Below are positions 18,631-26,967 of a stretch of 64,000 nucleotides of DNA, one piece after another. Each line of letters begins with the position of its first letter. Within the stretch, counting starts at the first letter, position 1. This DNA comes from Bin87 sp965203985 (lineage in GTDB: Bacteria > Chloroflexota > Dehalococcoidia > Lucifugimonadales > UBA3495): the NCBI GenBank assembly GCA_965203985.1, contig CBDBDS010000013.1:1240001-1304000 (forward strand), in the 5' to 3' direction. The position numbers and the translations under genes were made by a program. The notes beneath the pieces are model-generated. The model had not been told where the DNA came from, made no database searches, and worked only from the letters and a program-made list of their open reading frames with translations.

Positions 18631-18774
18631 CCGCTGGTCCATCATTGAAGATTTCCTGGGTTTGCGGTTTTGACTGGATGGTCGTGGGTGGGATCCGTCC
18701 TTTCCTGGTCAGGCGGTGCGGGTGCGTCAGGGTGAGTGGGCATGAAAAGACCGCTGGTGGGTTGTCGCCAGCGG
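18631..18774. repeat. MITE-like repeat, right copy
   Basis: Second copy of the repeat at 14543-14688, same orientation. It ends in the hairpin CCGCTGG...CCAGCGG, flanked by AAAAG on one side and CCTTTTG on the other, so it could act as a bidirectional terminator. The surrounding gap (18575-18975) has no gene; the promoter for the TPR/CAP operon must lie between this repeat and 18574. Confidence 0.8.
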
Positions 18775-18975
18775 CCTTTTGTGTTCAGGGGTTTCGTGGT
18801 GAGTTCTGGGTGCTATTTCAAGATTCCTATCCAGTTTTCTGCGCCGTTTCGGGGCGGTTATGGACTGCTCTATAGCAGTACGCCACGATCTGGCCGGGGT
18901 GTCCCGAGTCAACCAGATTTGCCGAATTGCCGTCGATTAGTTTTGCCTGTTCGCCCCCTCTGACTGGCCCCGCTG

Positions 18976-19241
18976 CTAGGCGGCAACAGTCCGATGGCTG
19001 GGGACGTCGAATTCCAGGATGACGGCGTAGTGCACCACCCGGTCAATCGCCGCGGCGGTGGCCAGGGGGATGACGAAGATGCGCTCCCACTCTGGGAAGG
19101 CCAGGTTGGGCGTGATACTCAGCGACCTGCGTTCGTGGTGTGCCGCAATGAGGGTGAAGAGGACCTTGGACTCCTCGTTGCCTTGGGGCAGGTAGCCCAA
19201 GTCGTCCAGAAGCAGGAAGTCGAAGTTGTCCAGCTTGCTGG
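18976..19241 (-). pseudogene. istB remnant (IS21 family), C-terminal third
   Basis: The minus strand reads KLDNFDFLLLDDLGYLP (Walker B), then EESKVLFTLIAAHHERRS, NLAFPEWERIF, ATAAAIDRVVHYAVI and EFDVPS, the C-terminal part of an IstB helper ATPase. The N-terminal half with the Walker A motif is absent: the reading runs straight into the 3' end of the SWIM-protein gene. It belongs to a different IS21 subgroup from the element at 37307-40997, whose IstB has DDLGLHRLTP at this place. An old IS21 insertion downstream of the SWIM operon, later deleted, explains it. Confidence 0.85.
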
Positions 19242-19256
19242 TGCTTGCAGCAATCG

Positions 19257-20123
19257 TCAGGCGTTTTGCCGCTCTGACTCAAGGTCGTTTCCGAGGGGGA
19301 TGTCCACAGCCTTCCGGGATGCGTCCTGGTAGATTGTTCGGAGCGCCGGAATGAGTTCCAGCTCGCTCTGCCAGAATGGGAAACGGCCCAATTGCTGGGG
19401 CAGGGCAGCGTGCAATTCGGGGGCTGTGATTGCGCCGAAGTCCGCGCCGGCCAACGCGGGCAACGGGTTGGCCCAGAACACCTCGTGGTCTTCCGGCAGT
19501 GGCTCGGGCGCCAGCGGTGGCCCTTCGATGGTCTGGGCCGAATAGCGAAACTCCTCGCCCAGCAGGTCCTCTCGGTCCATGCCCCGCATACGGAAGATGA
19601 GGAACGGGTCACGGTCGAACTCCTCGCCCAGCAGCAGGTAGACGGCGGCGACGTGCTTGCAGAGGTTTGCCCAGTCGGGGCACGAGCAGTCGGTTTCGAG
19701 GTCATCGCCCGTTGTGGGGAACATCGACAACCCGGCGGCTCTGAAGGTGTCCTCAATGTTCTCCGGCATCCGGCCGGCCAGCAGGCTGGCGGCGATGACC
19801 GGCTGTTCGGCGAACGCCTGGCGCAACCGTTCCCAGTCGTTTGCGTCGATGGTCTTGACGCAGATCGCCACGTCGTAGGGCCGGTTGCGGCTGCCCTGCA
19901 CCTCGGCTTCCACGATGCCGTTCCGGATGTTAATGGAAACGACCTGACCGCGGCGGGCGTAGGAGCGCCCACGGTTGAGCCGTGCGCCGATGTCGAACTG
20001 TTCGAGTGTTTCCATCCAGCGCTTGGCCCACCAGGTGGTGCCGAAGTCGCCGCGGCGGGACGCGGCCCTGATGCCGCCCTTCACGTCGATGGGACGGGAG
20101 TATTCGTGGTTGTAATAGGTCAT
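19257..20123 (-). CDS. SWIM zinc-finger protein
   Basis: A 288-residue protein with a SWIM zinc finger at about 145-165: DCSCPDWANLCKHVAAVYL (CxC...CxH). The N-terminal domain (RRGDFGTTWWAKRWMETLE, LNRGRSYARRGQVVSI) is the standard partner region of SWIM proteins encoded beside SNF2 helicases, and the pair probably act together on DNA. The stop lies at the junction with the istB remnant, so the last residues (LESERQNA) may be altered by the old insertion. It starts 44 bases after the SNF2 stop on the same strand. Confidence 0.9.
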   Translation of the reverse strand: MTYYNHEYSRPIDVKGGIRAASRRGDFGTTWWAKRWMETLEQFDIGARLNRGRSYARRGQVVSINIRNGIVEAEVQGSRNRPYDVAICVKTIDANDWERLRQAFAEQPVIAASLLAGRMPENIEDTFRAAGLSMFPTTGDDLETDCSCPDWANLCKHVAAVYLLLGEEFDRDPFLIFRMRGMDREDLLGEEFRYSAQTIEGPPLAPEPLPEDHEVFWANPLPALAGADFGAITAPELHAALPQQLGRFPFWQSELELIPALRTIYQDASRKAVDIPLGNDLESERQNA

Positions 20124-20167
20124 TGAGGATGCCCTTCCTGTTGTTGAGGGTTTAGCCGGGCCCGTGT

Positions 20168-23100
20168 TCAGTCTTCGGGCGTGGCGCTGAGGGCCAGCAC
20201 TTCCCGCAGTTCGGTGTTAGAGAGTTCGGTGAGCCACCGTTCCGACGTGGCGCCCACAACCTGGTCGGCGGTCTCCTGCTTGGCCTCAATCATGAGGTCG
20301 ATGCGGTCTTCGAGGGTGCCGGCGCAGATCATCTTGTGGACATGGACGTCCCTGGTCTGCCCGATGCGGAAGGCGCGGTCGGTGGCCTGGTTCTCGACGG
20401 CAGGGTTCCACCAGCGGTCGTAGTGGATGACGTGGTTGGCGCGGGGCAGGTTCAGGCCGGAGCCGCCGGCCCTCAGCGACAGGACGAACACTTGCGGGCC
20501 GTGCGGGTCGTTCTGGAACCGCTCCACCATCCGGTCGCGGTTCTTCCGTGAGACGGCGCCGTGGAGGATGGGCGTCTCGATGCCGTAGGTTTCCTGGACG
20601 TGCTGCTGGATGATGTTGCCCATGTCGGCGAACTGGCTGAAGACCAGGACGCGGTCGCCGGCGGGGATGATCTCTTCCAGCAGTTCTTCAAGACGGGCCA
20701 GCTTGCCGGAACGGCCGGCGATGGCCGAATTGTCGCCCAGCAGTTGGCGCGGATGGTTGCAGACCTGCTTCAGCTTGACGAGGGTTTCGAGGATGGAACC
20801 GCGACGCGCCATGCCCTCGGCGTCCTCCAGCCGCGTTTCGACGTCGCGCAGCACGGCTTCGTAAAGGGTGACCTGCTCGCGGGTGAGATTGCAGTATTGC
20901 TTGGTCTCGTGCTTGTCGGGCAGGTCGTTGATGATCGTCGGGTCGGTCTTCAGCCGGCGCAGGATGAACGGCCCGGTGGCCTTCTGCAGCTTGGCGGTCG
21001 CTTCATCGTCTCGGCCGGTTTGGATGGGGGTAAAGTACCGGCGCTTGAACTCTGCCTGGGAGCCCAGCAGACCGGGGTTCAGGAACTGCATGATGGCCCA
21101 CAGGTCGCCGACGTGGTTCTCGACGGGCGTGCCCGTGAGGGCAATGCGGTAGTCGGCGGGCAACGACCGGGCGGCCTGCGCCTGCCGGGTGACGGGGTTC
21201 TTGATGTTCTGGGCTTCATCGAGGGTGACGGACCGCCAATCGACGGAGGCCAGCATTTCACGGTCTCGCGTCATGGTGCCGTAGCTGGTGATGACGATCT
21301 GGTGGTCGGCGGCCTGCTGAGAGAATTTCTGGCCGCGTTCGCGGCTTGGACCGTGGTGCAACATCACGGGCAGGCTGGGCGTGAACTTCCGCGCCTCGCG
21401 TTGCCAGTTGTTGATCACGGAGGTGGGGCAGACCAGCAGGTTGGGCTTTTCATTGCCCTGCTGGTGGTCCCGCAATATGGCGGCCAGGGTCTGGATTGTC
21501 TTGCCCAGCCCCATGTCGTCGGCCAGGCAGGCGCCGAGGCCCCACCAGCGGAGGAAGTCGAGCCACGAGTAGCCCAGCTGCTGGTAGGGACGGAGTTCCC
21601 CGTGGAATTCGGCGGGCGTGTCGAGCAGCGCGATTTTGCCCTTCTGCTGGAGCGACTGCAGCAGATCGTTGAGCCAGCCGGTGGTGGCCAGGGAGACGTT
21701 GTCGGTTTCCGCCTGCCGGTCGGCGCCCAGGCCGATGCGGATGACTTCCCGCAGGGTGGTCTGGTTGTGGTCGCGCCAGAAGTCGGCGGCGGCTCGAATT
21801 TCGTCGGCGTCAATTTCAACCCACTGGCCCCGGAAGCGGACCAGCGGCACCTTCAGGTCGGCGAGTTCGAGCAGTTCCTCGGGTTCGATCACCTCGTCGC
21901 CCATGGCGACGTCGACGTTCAGGTCGATGAGGGACGCCATGGTCATGTTGGCGCCGCCCTGCATGGGGGGAGTGCGGACTTCGGCCCGAATGCTGGGACG
22001 GTTCTTCGTTCCCCGGCGGGTCCACCAGGAGGGCAGCATGACGCCGAAGCCGGCCTGCTGCAGTGCGGCTGCCTGCTGAGTCAGGAACTGGTGCGCCTGC
22101 TCGGCGCCGAGCGTTGCGCCGGCCGGTTTTGGCTTGTTCAGGCTGTCGGCGATGGGCGGGCAAACGGAGCCGGCCTGGGCCAGCGAAGTCAGCAGGAACT
22201 CGGCCGGGTTGAAGTCCGGCGACTGGCGCTCCTGGGCCGTTTCGAGGGGCAGCAGGAGGCTGTGGTCGTCGTGGGGCTGAAGCAGGTAGCGCAGGTACCA
22301 GTCCTGTTCACGGAGGGCGGCCGTTGGTTCGTCCTCGTCGGGTTCGGGTGGTTCTTCCAGCCGTAGGCAGAGGCGGTAGGGGGAGTTGGCCGCCGCGGAG
22401 ATGGGTTGGTGCCATTCCCCAACCTGCCGGTGCAGTTGCTGGAGCTGGGCGGCGGTGGCGTGGACTACGCCGTCTGACGATATAAGGGCTTGTAGCCAGG
22501 CTTGGTGAACGGAGTCGGATCGTGCAAAGCCTTCGGTGGCGTCCAGGCGGATGATGTGGTTGACGATGGTGGCGATGACCGCCTTGAGCGCGGCCTGTGC
22601 TGGAGTCGTTGGTGGCCGGCGGTCTGTGCTGGTGAGGGCTCGTGCTGAATGTGGCATCCCCTTGGCCAGTTCGGCCAGGCGGATCGCGTCGTCGCCGATG
22701 TAGACCGGCGTCCACACGGCTTGGGTCCCTTCGTGGTTTGGCGTCACGTTGGGCAGGAACTGTTCCCGGGCCGTCAGGGAGACGGCGAACATCAAAACGT
22801 GTCGCCAGTAGGCCACGTCGTGGCTCAGCACGATGCCGGGCGCCAGGACACGGACGTCCTGGCAGCGTTGCAGCAGTTCGATGGCCTGACCGCTGGAAAG
22901 CGTGAGGGTTGGCACTCGCCATGGCTTGATCCGGTGTTTGGCCGTCGATTTGAGCGGTGGGCCGGCCAATGCTTCAGACGGCATTGGCCGGTGCCCCTGG
23001 CTGGGCAGCCACACGGTGGCTTCCGCCTTGACGTGAGCGTGGTCTGTGGGCGGGACGCCCACGGCTTCGGCCAGGCGCGATGCGCTGGCGGACCTTGGGT

Positions 23101-23200
23101 GGTTGATTCCAGCCGGCCGTCGTGACCGTGGTGGCCGGTCGGAGTCCTCGCCCCACAGCGTCAGGTCCCCGTCCAGTTGGGCGGCGTGGATGATGATCAT
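20168..23200 (-). CDS. SNF2-family DEAD/DEAH helicase, SWIM-partner type
   Basis: About 1010 residues with the start at MIIIHAAQLDGDLTLWGED (23200), preceded by GAGAGGA. The N-terminal ~540 residues form the SNF2-associated domain seen in bacterial HepA/YwqA-type proteins. The motor follows: LADDMGLGKTIQTLAAIL (Walker A near 562), TLDEAQNIKNP (motif II), ALTGTPVENHVGDLW (motif III), then RVLVFSQFADMGNII, LSLRAGGSGLNL and DRAFRIGQTRDV. All motor motifs are intact. It is a dsDNA translocase whose target is unknown; the adjacent SWIM protein and Cas4-like nuclease suggest a repair or defence complex. Confidence 0.93.
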   Translation of the reverse strand: MIIIHAAQLDGDLTLWGEDSDRPPRSRRPAGINHPRSASASRLAEAVGVPPTDHAHVKAEATVWLPSQGHRPMPSEALAGPPLKSTAKHRIKPWRVPTLTLSSGQAIELLQRCQDVRVLAPGIVLSHDVAYWRHVLMFAVSLTAREQFLPNVTPNHEGTQAVWTPVYIGDDAIRLAELAKGMPHSARALTSTDRRPPTTPAQAALKAVIATIVNHIIRLDATEGFARSDSVHQAWLQALISSDGVVHATAAQLQQLHRQVGEWHQPISAAANSPYRLCLRLEEPPEPDEDEPTAALREQDWYLRYLLQPHDDHSLLLPLETAQERQSPDFNPAEFLLTSLAQAGSVCPPIADSLNKPKPAGATLGAEQAHQFLTQQAAALQQAGFGVMLPSWWTRRGTKNRPSIRAEVRTPPMQGGANMTMASLIDLNVDVAMGDEVIEPEELLELADLKVPLVRFRGQWVEIDADEIRAAADFWRDHNQTTLREVIRIGLGADRQAETDNVSLATTGWLNDLLQSLQQKGKIALLDTPAEFHGELRPYQQLGYSWLDFLRWWGLGACLADDMGLGKTIQTLAAILRDHQQGNEKPNLLVCPTSVINNWQREARKFTPSLPVMLHHGPSRERGQKFSQQAADHQIVITSYGTMTRDREMLASVDWRSVTLDEAQNIKNPVTRQAQAARSLPADYRIALTGTPVENHVGDLWAIMQFLNPGLLGSQAEFKRRYFTPIQTGRDDEATAKLQKATGPFILRRLKTDPTIINDLPDKHETKQYCNLTREQVTLYEAVLRDVETRLEDAEGMARRGSILETLVKLKQVCNHPRQLLGDNSAIAGRSGKLARLEELLEEIIPAGDRVLVFSQFADMGNIIQQHVQETYGIETPILHGAVSRKNRDRMVERFQNDPHGPQVFVLSLRAGGSGLNLPRANHVIHYDRWWNPAVENQATDRAFRIGQTRDVHVHKMICAGTLEDRIDLMIEAKQETADQVVGATSERWLTELSNTELREVLALSATPED

Positions 23201-23353
23201 TTCGGTGTCCTCTCTTGGAGTTTTACTACGCGATGTGTGCCGCTGGAAAGGGGCGGGCGGAGGCCGAAGGTGCGGGACACGCACCGGTTTCCGCTGGAAA
23301 CGGGTCCGGGGGTGCTCTACGGCCTTTGGTGTGCTGTAGGCGCGTGCTGCGCG

Positions 23354-23650
23354 TTAGGCCCTGCGATTCCCTTTCCGCTTTTCGGGGATCTCGCCCTGCT
23401 GCTCTGGCTTGGGCGAGTTGGCGAAACGCCGTGTGGACTTGTGCTGTCCGCTTGGCCGGGCTGACGGCGGTGACAAGATACTTGACCGGCAGCTTCGGTG
23501 CCGGTCTGCGTCGACCGCATCGGTATCGTCGATGGCGTGAAGATACGCGGCGACGTGGAGCAAGGGAGTGTCGGTGGGGTGCTGTGGATCCGTCTGCGCT
23601 AAGGTTGCTGGCGAGCCCCAGTCGCCGCAATGGACAGTGATCGCGGTCAT
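23354..23650 (-). CDS. Possible small protein between SNF2 and Cas4-like genes
   Basis: A 98-residue ORF starting MTAITVHCGDWGS 25 bases after the Cas4-like stop. The first half looks protein-like (TPLLHVAAYLHAIDDTDAVDAD); the second half is very basic (EIPEKRKGNRRA at the end). No family recognised and no strong Shine-Dalgarno. Its position inside the presumed operon is the main support. Several other frames are open here, so the call is tentative. Confidence 0.4.
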   Translation of the reverse strand: MTAITVHCGDWGSPATLAQTDPQHPTDTPLLHVAAYLHAIDDTDAVDADRHRSCRSSILSPPSARPSGQHKSTRRFANSPKPEQQGEIPEKRKGNRRA

Positions 23651-23675
23651 GTGGGCTGCCCCGGGATGGCGCCGT

Positions 23676-24329
23676 TCAGAAGTCGCTGGTCCGTTCCTGG
23701 GGAACCTCGTTGGGTTGGTCGATTCTCTCGGGGCAGTCGGCGGCCGTGATGTCGCAGAAGCGGCATTCCTGGAAGCTGGGCGTCGGCTTGGGCGGGTCAG
23801 GGGCGGCGAGGCGGCGGATGGTGGAGCCGAGCTGGTTGATGAACAGACCGGGCAGGGCGCCCCTGGGGACGCGGGCGATGCGGGAGGGATAGACGACCTC
23901 GCCGGACAGCCTGGCGTGGCGGAAGCGCTCGGGCAGGGCTTTGGGGAGGGCGTACTGGTAGATCTGGAGTTGGACGGTGTGCCAGGGCTGTTCCTGGCCG
24001 GTTTTGACGTCGATGATGAGGGCGTCGTTGCCGCGGTCGACGATGAGGTCGGGCCGGCCGGCGAGGGTGGCGGTGCGGCCACGGAGCTGGAAGCTGTTCT
24101 GGGCTTCGACGTAAACGTCGCAGCCGCGTTCTTGCCACTCGGCTTTGGTCTGGTTCAGCAGTGCGGTGTGGTCCAGCAGCCACTGGGATTGGTCAAAGTC
24201 GCGGGGTTGTCTGTTCCAATGCTGGTAGTGGGCTTTGAACCAGATGGCCCACTCACAGGACCGTTCGCCGGTGAGGAGGCGGGGCAGCCAGGTGGCCCAG
24301 ATGTAGGGGTGTTCGCGTTGTTGGGGCAC
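23676..24329 (-). CDS. Cas4-like PD-(D/E)XK nuclease
   Basis: A 217-residue RecB/Cas4-family nuclease. Motifs: GRPDLIVDRG (Asp94), ALIIDVKTG (Asp107, Lys109) and QLQIYQYAL (the Gln-x3-Tyr motif, 120-124). Cysteines at 25 (GERSCEW) and in the C-terminal CRFCDITAADC reproduce the one-plus-three Cys arrangement that holds a 4Fe-4S cluster in Cas4 and AddB. No cas genes or CRISPR repeats lie nearby, so it is a stand-alone member. It heads the SNF2/SWIM block and likely works with that helicase. A relic of a close relative's C-terminus lies at 35146-35250. Confidence 0.88.
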   Translation of the reverse strand: MPQQREHPYIWATWLPRLLTGERSCEWAIWFKAHYQHWNRQPRDFDQSQWLLDHTALLNQTKAEWQERGCDVYVEAQNSFQLRGRTATLAGRPDLIVDRGNDALIIDVKTGQEQPWHTVQLQIYQYALPKALPERFRHARLSGEVVYPSRIARVPRGALPGLFINQLGSTIRRLAAPDPPKPTPSFQECRFCDITAADCPERIDQPNEVPQERTSDF

Positions 24330-24422
24330 TGCACGGCTCCGGTAGTGGGAGTAGCCGTGGTCGGCTCCATTGGATGATATGTGCTGAAGATTCGTGCGGG
24401 CAATGGCCGGCTGTCATCAAAT

Positions 24423-25547
24423 TCAAATGGAGGGCAGGTCGGCGTCCTGCAGCGTCAGGCTGACGGTGCGGTCTGGGTTGATGACCATGGTGCTCCGGCT
24501 TGCTTCCTTATAAAGTGCGGTGATCAGGGCGCCGTCGGTGACCTCGAACCGTTTGCGGATATGCTCTTGCAATGCGGTGATTGGAAGGGGGCGCGGTGAT
24601 TGCTCAAGGAGGTGGAAAACCTCGTCGGAGATGGCGAGGCGTAGGCCACGTTGGTTGCCGGGGTTGGAGTGTCCTACTGGCCATGATGAAAGGCCGTACT
24701 TGCTGGGGCCGACCCATTTGAAGTCTGGTTTGTTCTGGAGGGCATCCAGGACTTGCCACCAGGTGATTGGTCGTTCGAAGCCGTCGTCTCTGGCGATTTG
24801 GTTGGCGATCTGTAACGTCTCTTTGACGGTGAGACAACGGTTGGCGTGTTCCAGCGCCTTGGTGGTGTAATAAACGGTGAAGTGAGGGTCTGAGGCGAGG
24901 CGGATATCCCAGCCTATTACCGGGTGATACCGGCCGGTTGCCGGTAGGGGAACGATTGTGGTCATCGCCTGGATGTGCAAGGCGAGGTTGAGTTTGGGCC
25001 ACTGGGTGAATGCGTCGTGCCAGTGGGTCAAGTGTCGGCGGATGTGATGGGGAGTAGCGCCGTTGCGGTGTTGTCCGGCGATCTGGCGCGCGTCGCGGGC
25101 CAGACGACGCAGGGATGGCCGTGGTTGCGCTGGTTTGGGCATGGCGTCGAGAATCGCCAGGCCCCAGGATTCTTCATTGGAGTGGATGGCGCCGATATTG
25201 GTGAGTTGCCGGATTACGGTGGACTGTTGTTTGGGGCTAAGCCTGAGCCGCTGTAGCGCGAGCTCAAGGCCGGCCATGTTGGCTATTTCATCCGCTTTGA
25301 GGATGGCTGTGCAAACGGGATTCCGTGGGTCCCGGCGGGCCTGGTCGAGTAGTCGTGTCAACCCTTGGTTAGCAACCTGGCGGGCGCGTTCCCGGGTTTT
25401 GCCGTGATGTTGGGCGATTTCGACGAGGGATTGTCGGTCGTGGAGTGACGCGTGCACGATGTCCCTTTGGACCTGAGTGAGATTGGTCTGTGCGTCGTAC
25501 CAGGCGGTAACGAACTGGTCGAGGTCGGCAAAGATTCTGTAGTCCAT
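24423..25547 (-). CDS. Sigma-region-4-like multi-HTH protein, array gene 1 (type A)
   Basis: About 374 residues from MDYRIFADLDQF. Residues ~20-65 form a helix-turn-helix like sigma-70 region 4 (QRDIVHASLHDRQSLVEIAQ, then GKTRERARQVANQGLTRL). The middle (about 205-300) resembles a HARE-type winged helix, with LTVKETLQIANQIARDDG and FKWVGPSKYGLSSW; the C-terminus (about 305-374) is a second winged helix ending in INPDRTVSL. No sigma region 2, so not a complete sigma factor. The frame is open to 25691, but upstream residues are the translated terminator and repeat. Nearly identical to array gene 3 at both ends. Role unknown; transcription regulation or DNA sensing is inferred. Confidence 0.85.
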   Translation of the reverse strand: MDYRIFADLDQFVTAWYDAQTNLTQVQRDIVHASLHDRQSLVEIAQHHGKTRERARQVANQGLTRLLDQARRDPRNPVCTAILKADEIANMAGLELALQRLRLSPKQQSTVIRQLTNIGAIHSNEESWGLAILDAMPKPAQPRPSLRRLARDARQIAGQHRNGATPHHIRRHLTHWHDAFTQWPKLNLALHIQAMTTIVPLPATGRYHPVIGWDIRLASDPHFTVYYTTKALEHANRCLTVKETLQIANQIARDDGFERPITWWQVLDALQNKPDFKWVGPSKYGLSSWPVGHSNPGNQRGLRLAISDEVFHLLEQSPRPLPITALQEHIRKRFEVTDGALITALYKEASRSTMVINPDRTVSLTLQDADLPSI

Positions 25548-25705
25548 GGTTCGACGGTATCCGTGATTTGGGAATGCGGTTGGCGGAAATAGAGTGGTTT
25601 GGGGTTTGATCAACAAAAAAGCCGCCCGTGGGCGGCTCCATTGGATGATGTGTGCTGAAGATTCAGGTGGGCAATGGCCGGCTGTCATCAAATGGGGGGC
25701 AAGTC
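25434..25705. repeat. Array repeat, copy 1 of 3
   Basis: About 270 bases nearly identical to 26696-26967 and 27961-28240: the first ~38 codons of the downstream paralogue, its leader, the terminator and the last bases of the upstream paralogue. A shorter decayed copy lies at about 24360-24430, after the last gene of the array. Such long identity between coding starts whose downstream parts differ points to recent unequal crossing-over or gene conversion. Confidence 0.85.
25614..25637 (-). terminator. Rho-independent terminator after array gene 2
   Basis: On the minus strand GCCGCCC-AC-GGGCGGC is followed by TTTTTT. It lies about 50 bases after the stop at 25688 and before the start at 25547, so each paralogue is its own transcription unit. 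TTGATC about 60 bases before the ATG is a possible -35 for the next gene. Confidence 0.9.
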
Positions 25706-26809
25706 GGCTTGCGGCTTCAGGCTGACCGTGCGGTCTGGGTGGACGATGAACCGGTGTCCGCCGCGCTTTCCTGCCAAAGCATAGTAGACCGCACCGGGGG
25801 TTACGTTGAAACGTCCGAGGATATGTTGCTGGATGTCGTCGTACGCAACCGGTTCAGTTGACTTGAGGAGCAGGTGAACGATCTCCTGAGTGATCTGGGT
25901 TCGCTCGGAGGTGGGTTGGCTGTCGGAGGAATGGCCGACGTCCCATGATTTGAGCCCGTAGGTGCTGGGCCCGGCCCATTTGTAGCCCTGGTGGGTGTGG
26001 ATGGTCCCGGCGACCTGCACGTTGGTGTAGGTGCGGTCGATGCCGTCGAGTCGGGCTAAGCGGTTGGCGGATTGAACGATTTCCGGGATGGTGAGAGGTT
26101 GGCCGGCTTTGTCCAGGGCCCGGCTGATGTAGTGTTTGGTGAAGATCGGGTCGTTCTTGATGGGTATGGTCCAACCTTTTATGGGGTGGAAGGCGCCGGT
26201 CTTTGGATCGGTAGCGGTGCCGGTCATGGCCTTGATGTGGAGAGCGATGTTGAATCTGGGCCACTGGGCGATGGTGTCGTGCCATTGGGTGAGGTGAGCA
26301 CGGAGGTGACGGGGGGTAATGCCGCGGTGGTGGGTTCCGGCTACTTGGCGTGCATCATGGGCGAGGCGACGGAGGGATGGGCGCGGGCGTCTGGGTTTGT
26401 GCATGGTGTCCAGGATCACCAGGGCCCAGGAAGTTTGGTCGGGCGAGATGGCTCCGATGTTGGTGAGCTGCTGGATGACGGTTTCTGATGACTTGGTGGA
26501 AAGGCTGCGAGGTCGTAGTGCGATCTCTAGTCCGGCCCTGTCGGCTATCTTTTCGGCTTTGGCAACAGCGATGCGCACGGGATTGCGGCGGTCCTTGCGA
26601 GCCTCGCGGAGCAGGCGTCTGGCTCCTTTCTCGGCGATCTGTCGGACGTATTCGCGGGTGATGCCGTATCGTTGAGCGATTTCGGCCAATGTGTGTCGGT
26701 CGTGCAGTGATGCGTGGACGATGTCCCTTTGGACCTGAGTGAGATTGGTCTGTGCGTCGTACCAGGCGGTAACGAACTGGTCGAGGTCGGCAAAGATTCT
26801 GTAGTCCAT
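25688..26809 (-). CDS. Sigma-region-4-like multi-HTH protein, array gene 2 (type B)
   Basis: About 373 residues. The first 38 residues equal gene 1 (MDYRIFADLDQFVTAWYDAQ onward), but the recognition region differs (LAEIAQRYGITREYVRQIAE). The middle and C-terminus match gene 4 instead: TIPEIVQSANRLARLDGIDR, YKWAGPSTYGLKSWDVGHSS, ITQEIVHLLLKSTEPVAYDD, then VHPDRTVSLKPQADLP. So it is a chimera of a type-A start and a type-B body. Winged-helix residues are intact. Its last base pairs fall in the repeat shared by all intergenic blocks. Confidence 0.85.
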   Translation of the reverse strand: MDYRIFADLDQFVTAWYDAQTNLTQVQRDIVHASLHDRHTLAEIAQRYGITREYVRQIAEKGARRLLREARKDRRNPVRIAVAKAEKIADRAGLEIALRPRSLSTKSSETVIQQLTNIGAISPDQTSWALVILDTMHKPRRPRPSLRRLAHDARQVAGTHHRGITPRHLRAHLTQWHDTIAQWPRFNIALHIKAMTGTATDPKTGAFHPIKGWTIPIKNDPIFTKHYISRALDKAGQPLTIPEIVQSANRLARLDGIDRTYTNVQVAGTIHTHQGYKWAGPSTYGLKSWDVGHSSDSQPTSERTQITQEIVHLLLKSTEPVAYDDIQQHILGRFNVTPGAVYYALAGKRGGHRFIVHPDRTVSLKPQADLPPI

Positions 26810-26967
26810 GGTTCGACGGTATCCGTGATTTGGGAATGCGGTTGGCGGAAATAGAGTGGTTTGGGGTTTGATCAACAAAAAAGCCGCCCGTGGGCGGCTC
26901 CATCGGATGATGTGTGCTGAAGATTCAGGTGGGCAATGGCCGGCTGTCATCAAATGGAGGGCAGGTC
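26696..26967. repeat. Array repeat, copy 2 of 3
   Basis: Second copy of the block described at 25434-25705, spanning the start of gene 2, its leader, the terminator at 26876-26899 and the end of gene 3. Confidence 0.85.
26876..26899 (-). terminator. Rho-independent terminator after array gene 3
   Basis: Same GCCGCCC-AC-GGGCGGC hairpin with a T run on the minus strand, between the stop at 26950 and the start at 26809. Confidence 0.9.

Noticed and set aside
20561..22366. 601-codon plus-strand ORF opposite the SNF2 gene
   Set aside because: It lies wholly within the SNF2 coding region on the other strand, has Gly/Val/Gln-rich composition with no domain, and the SNF2 gene has all motor motifs.
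25548..25691. Extended N-terminus (MMTAGHCPPESS...) of the array proteins
   Set aside because: These codons translate the terminator and the intergenic repeat; the common start MDYRIF/MDNRIF is conserved among copies and follows the leader.
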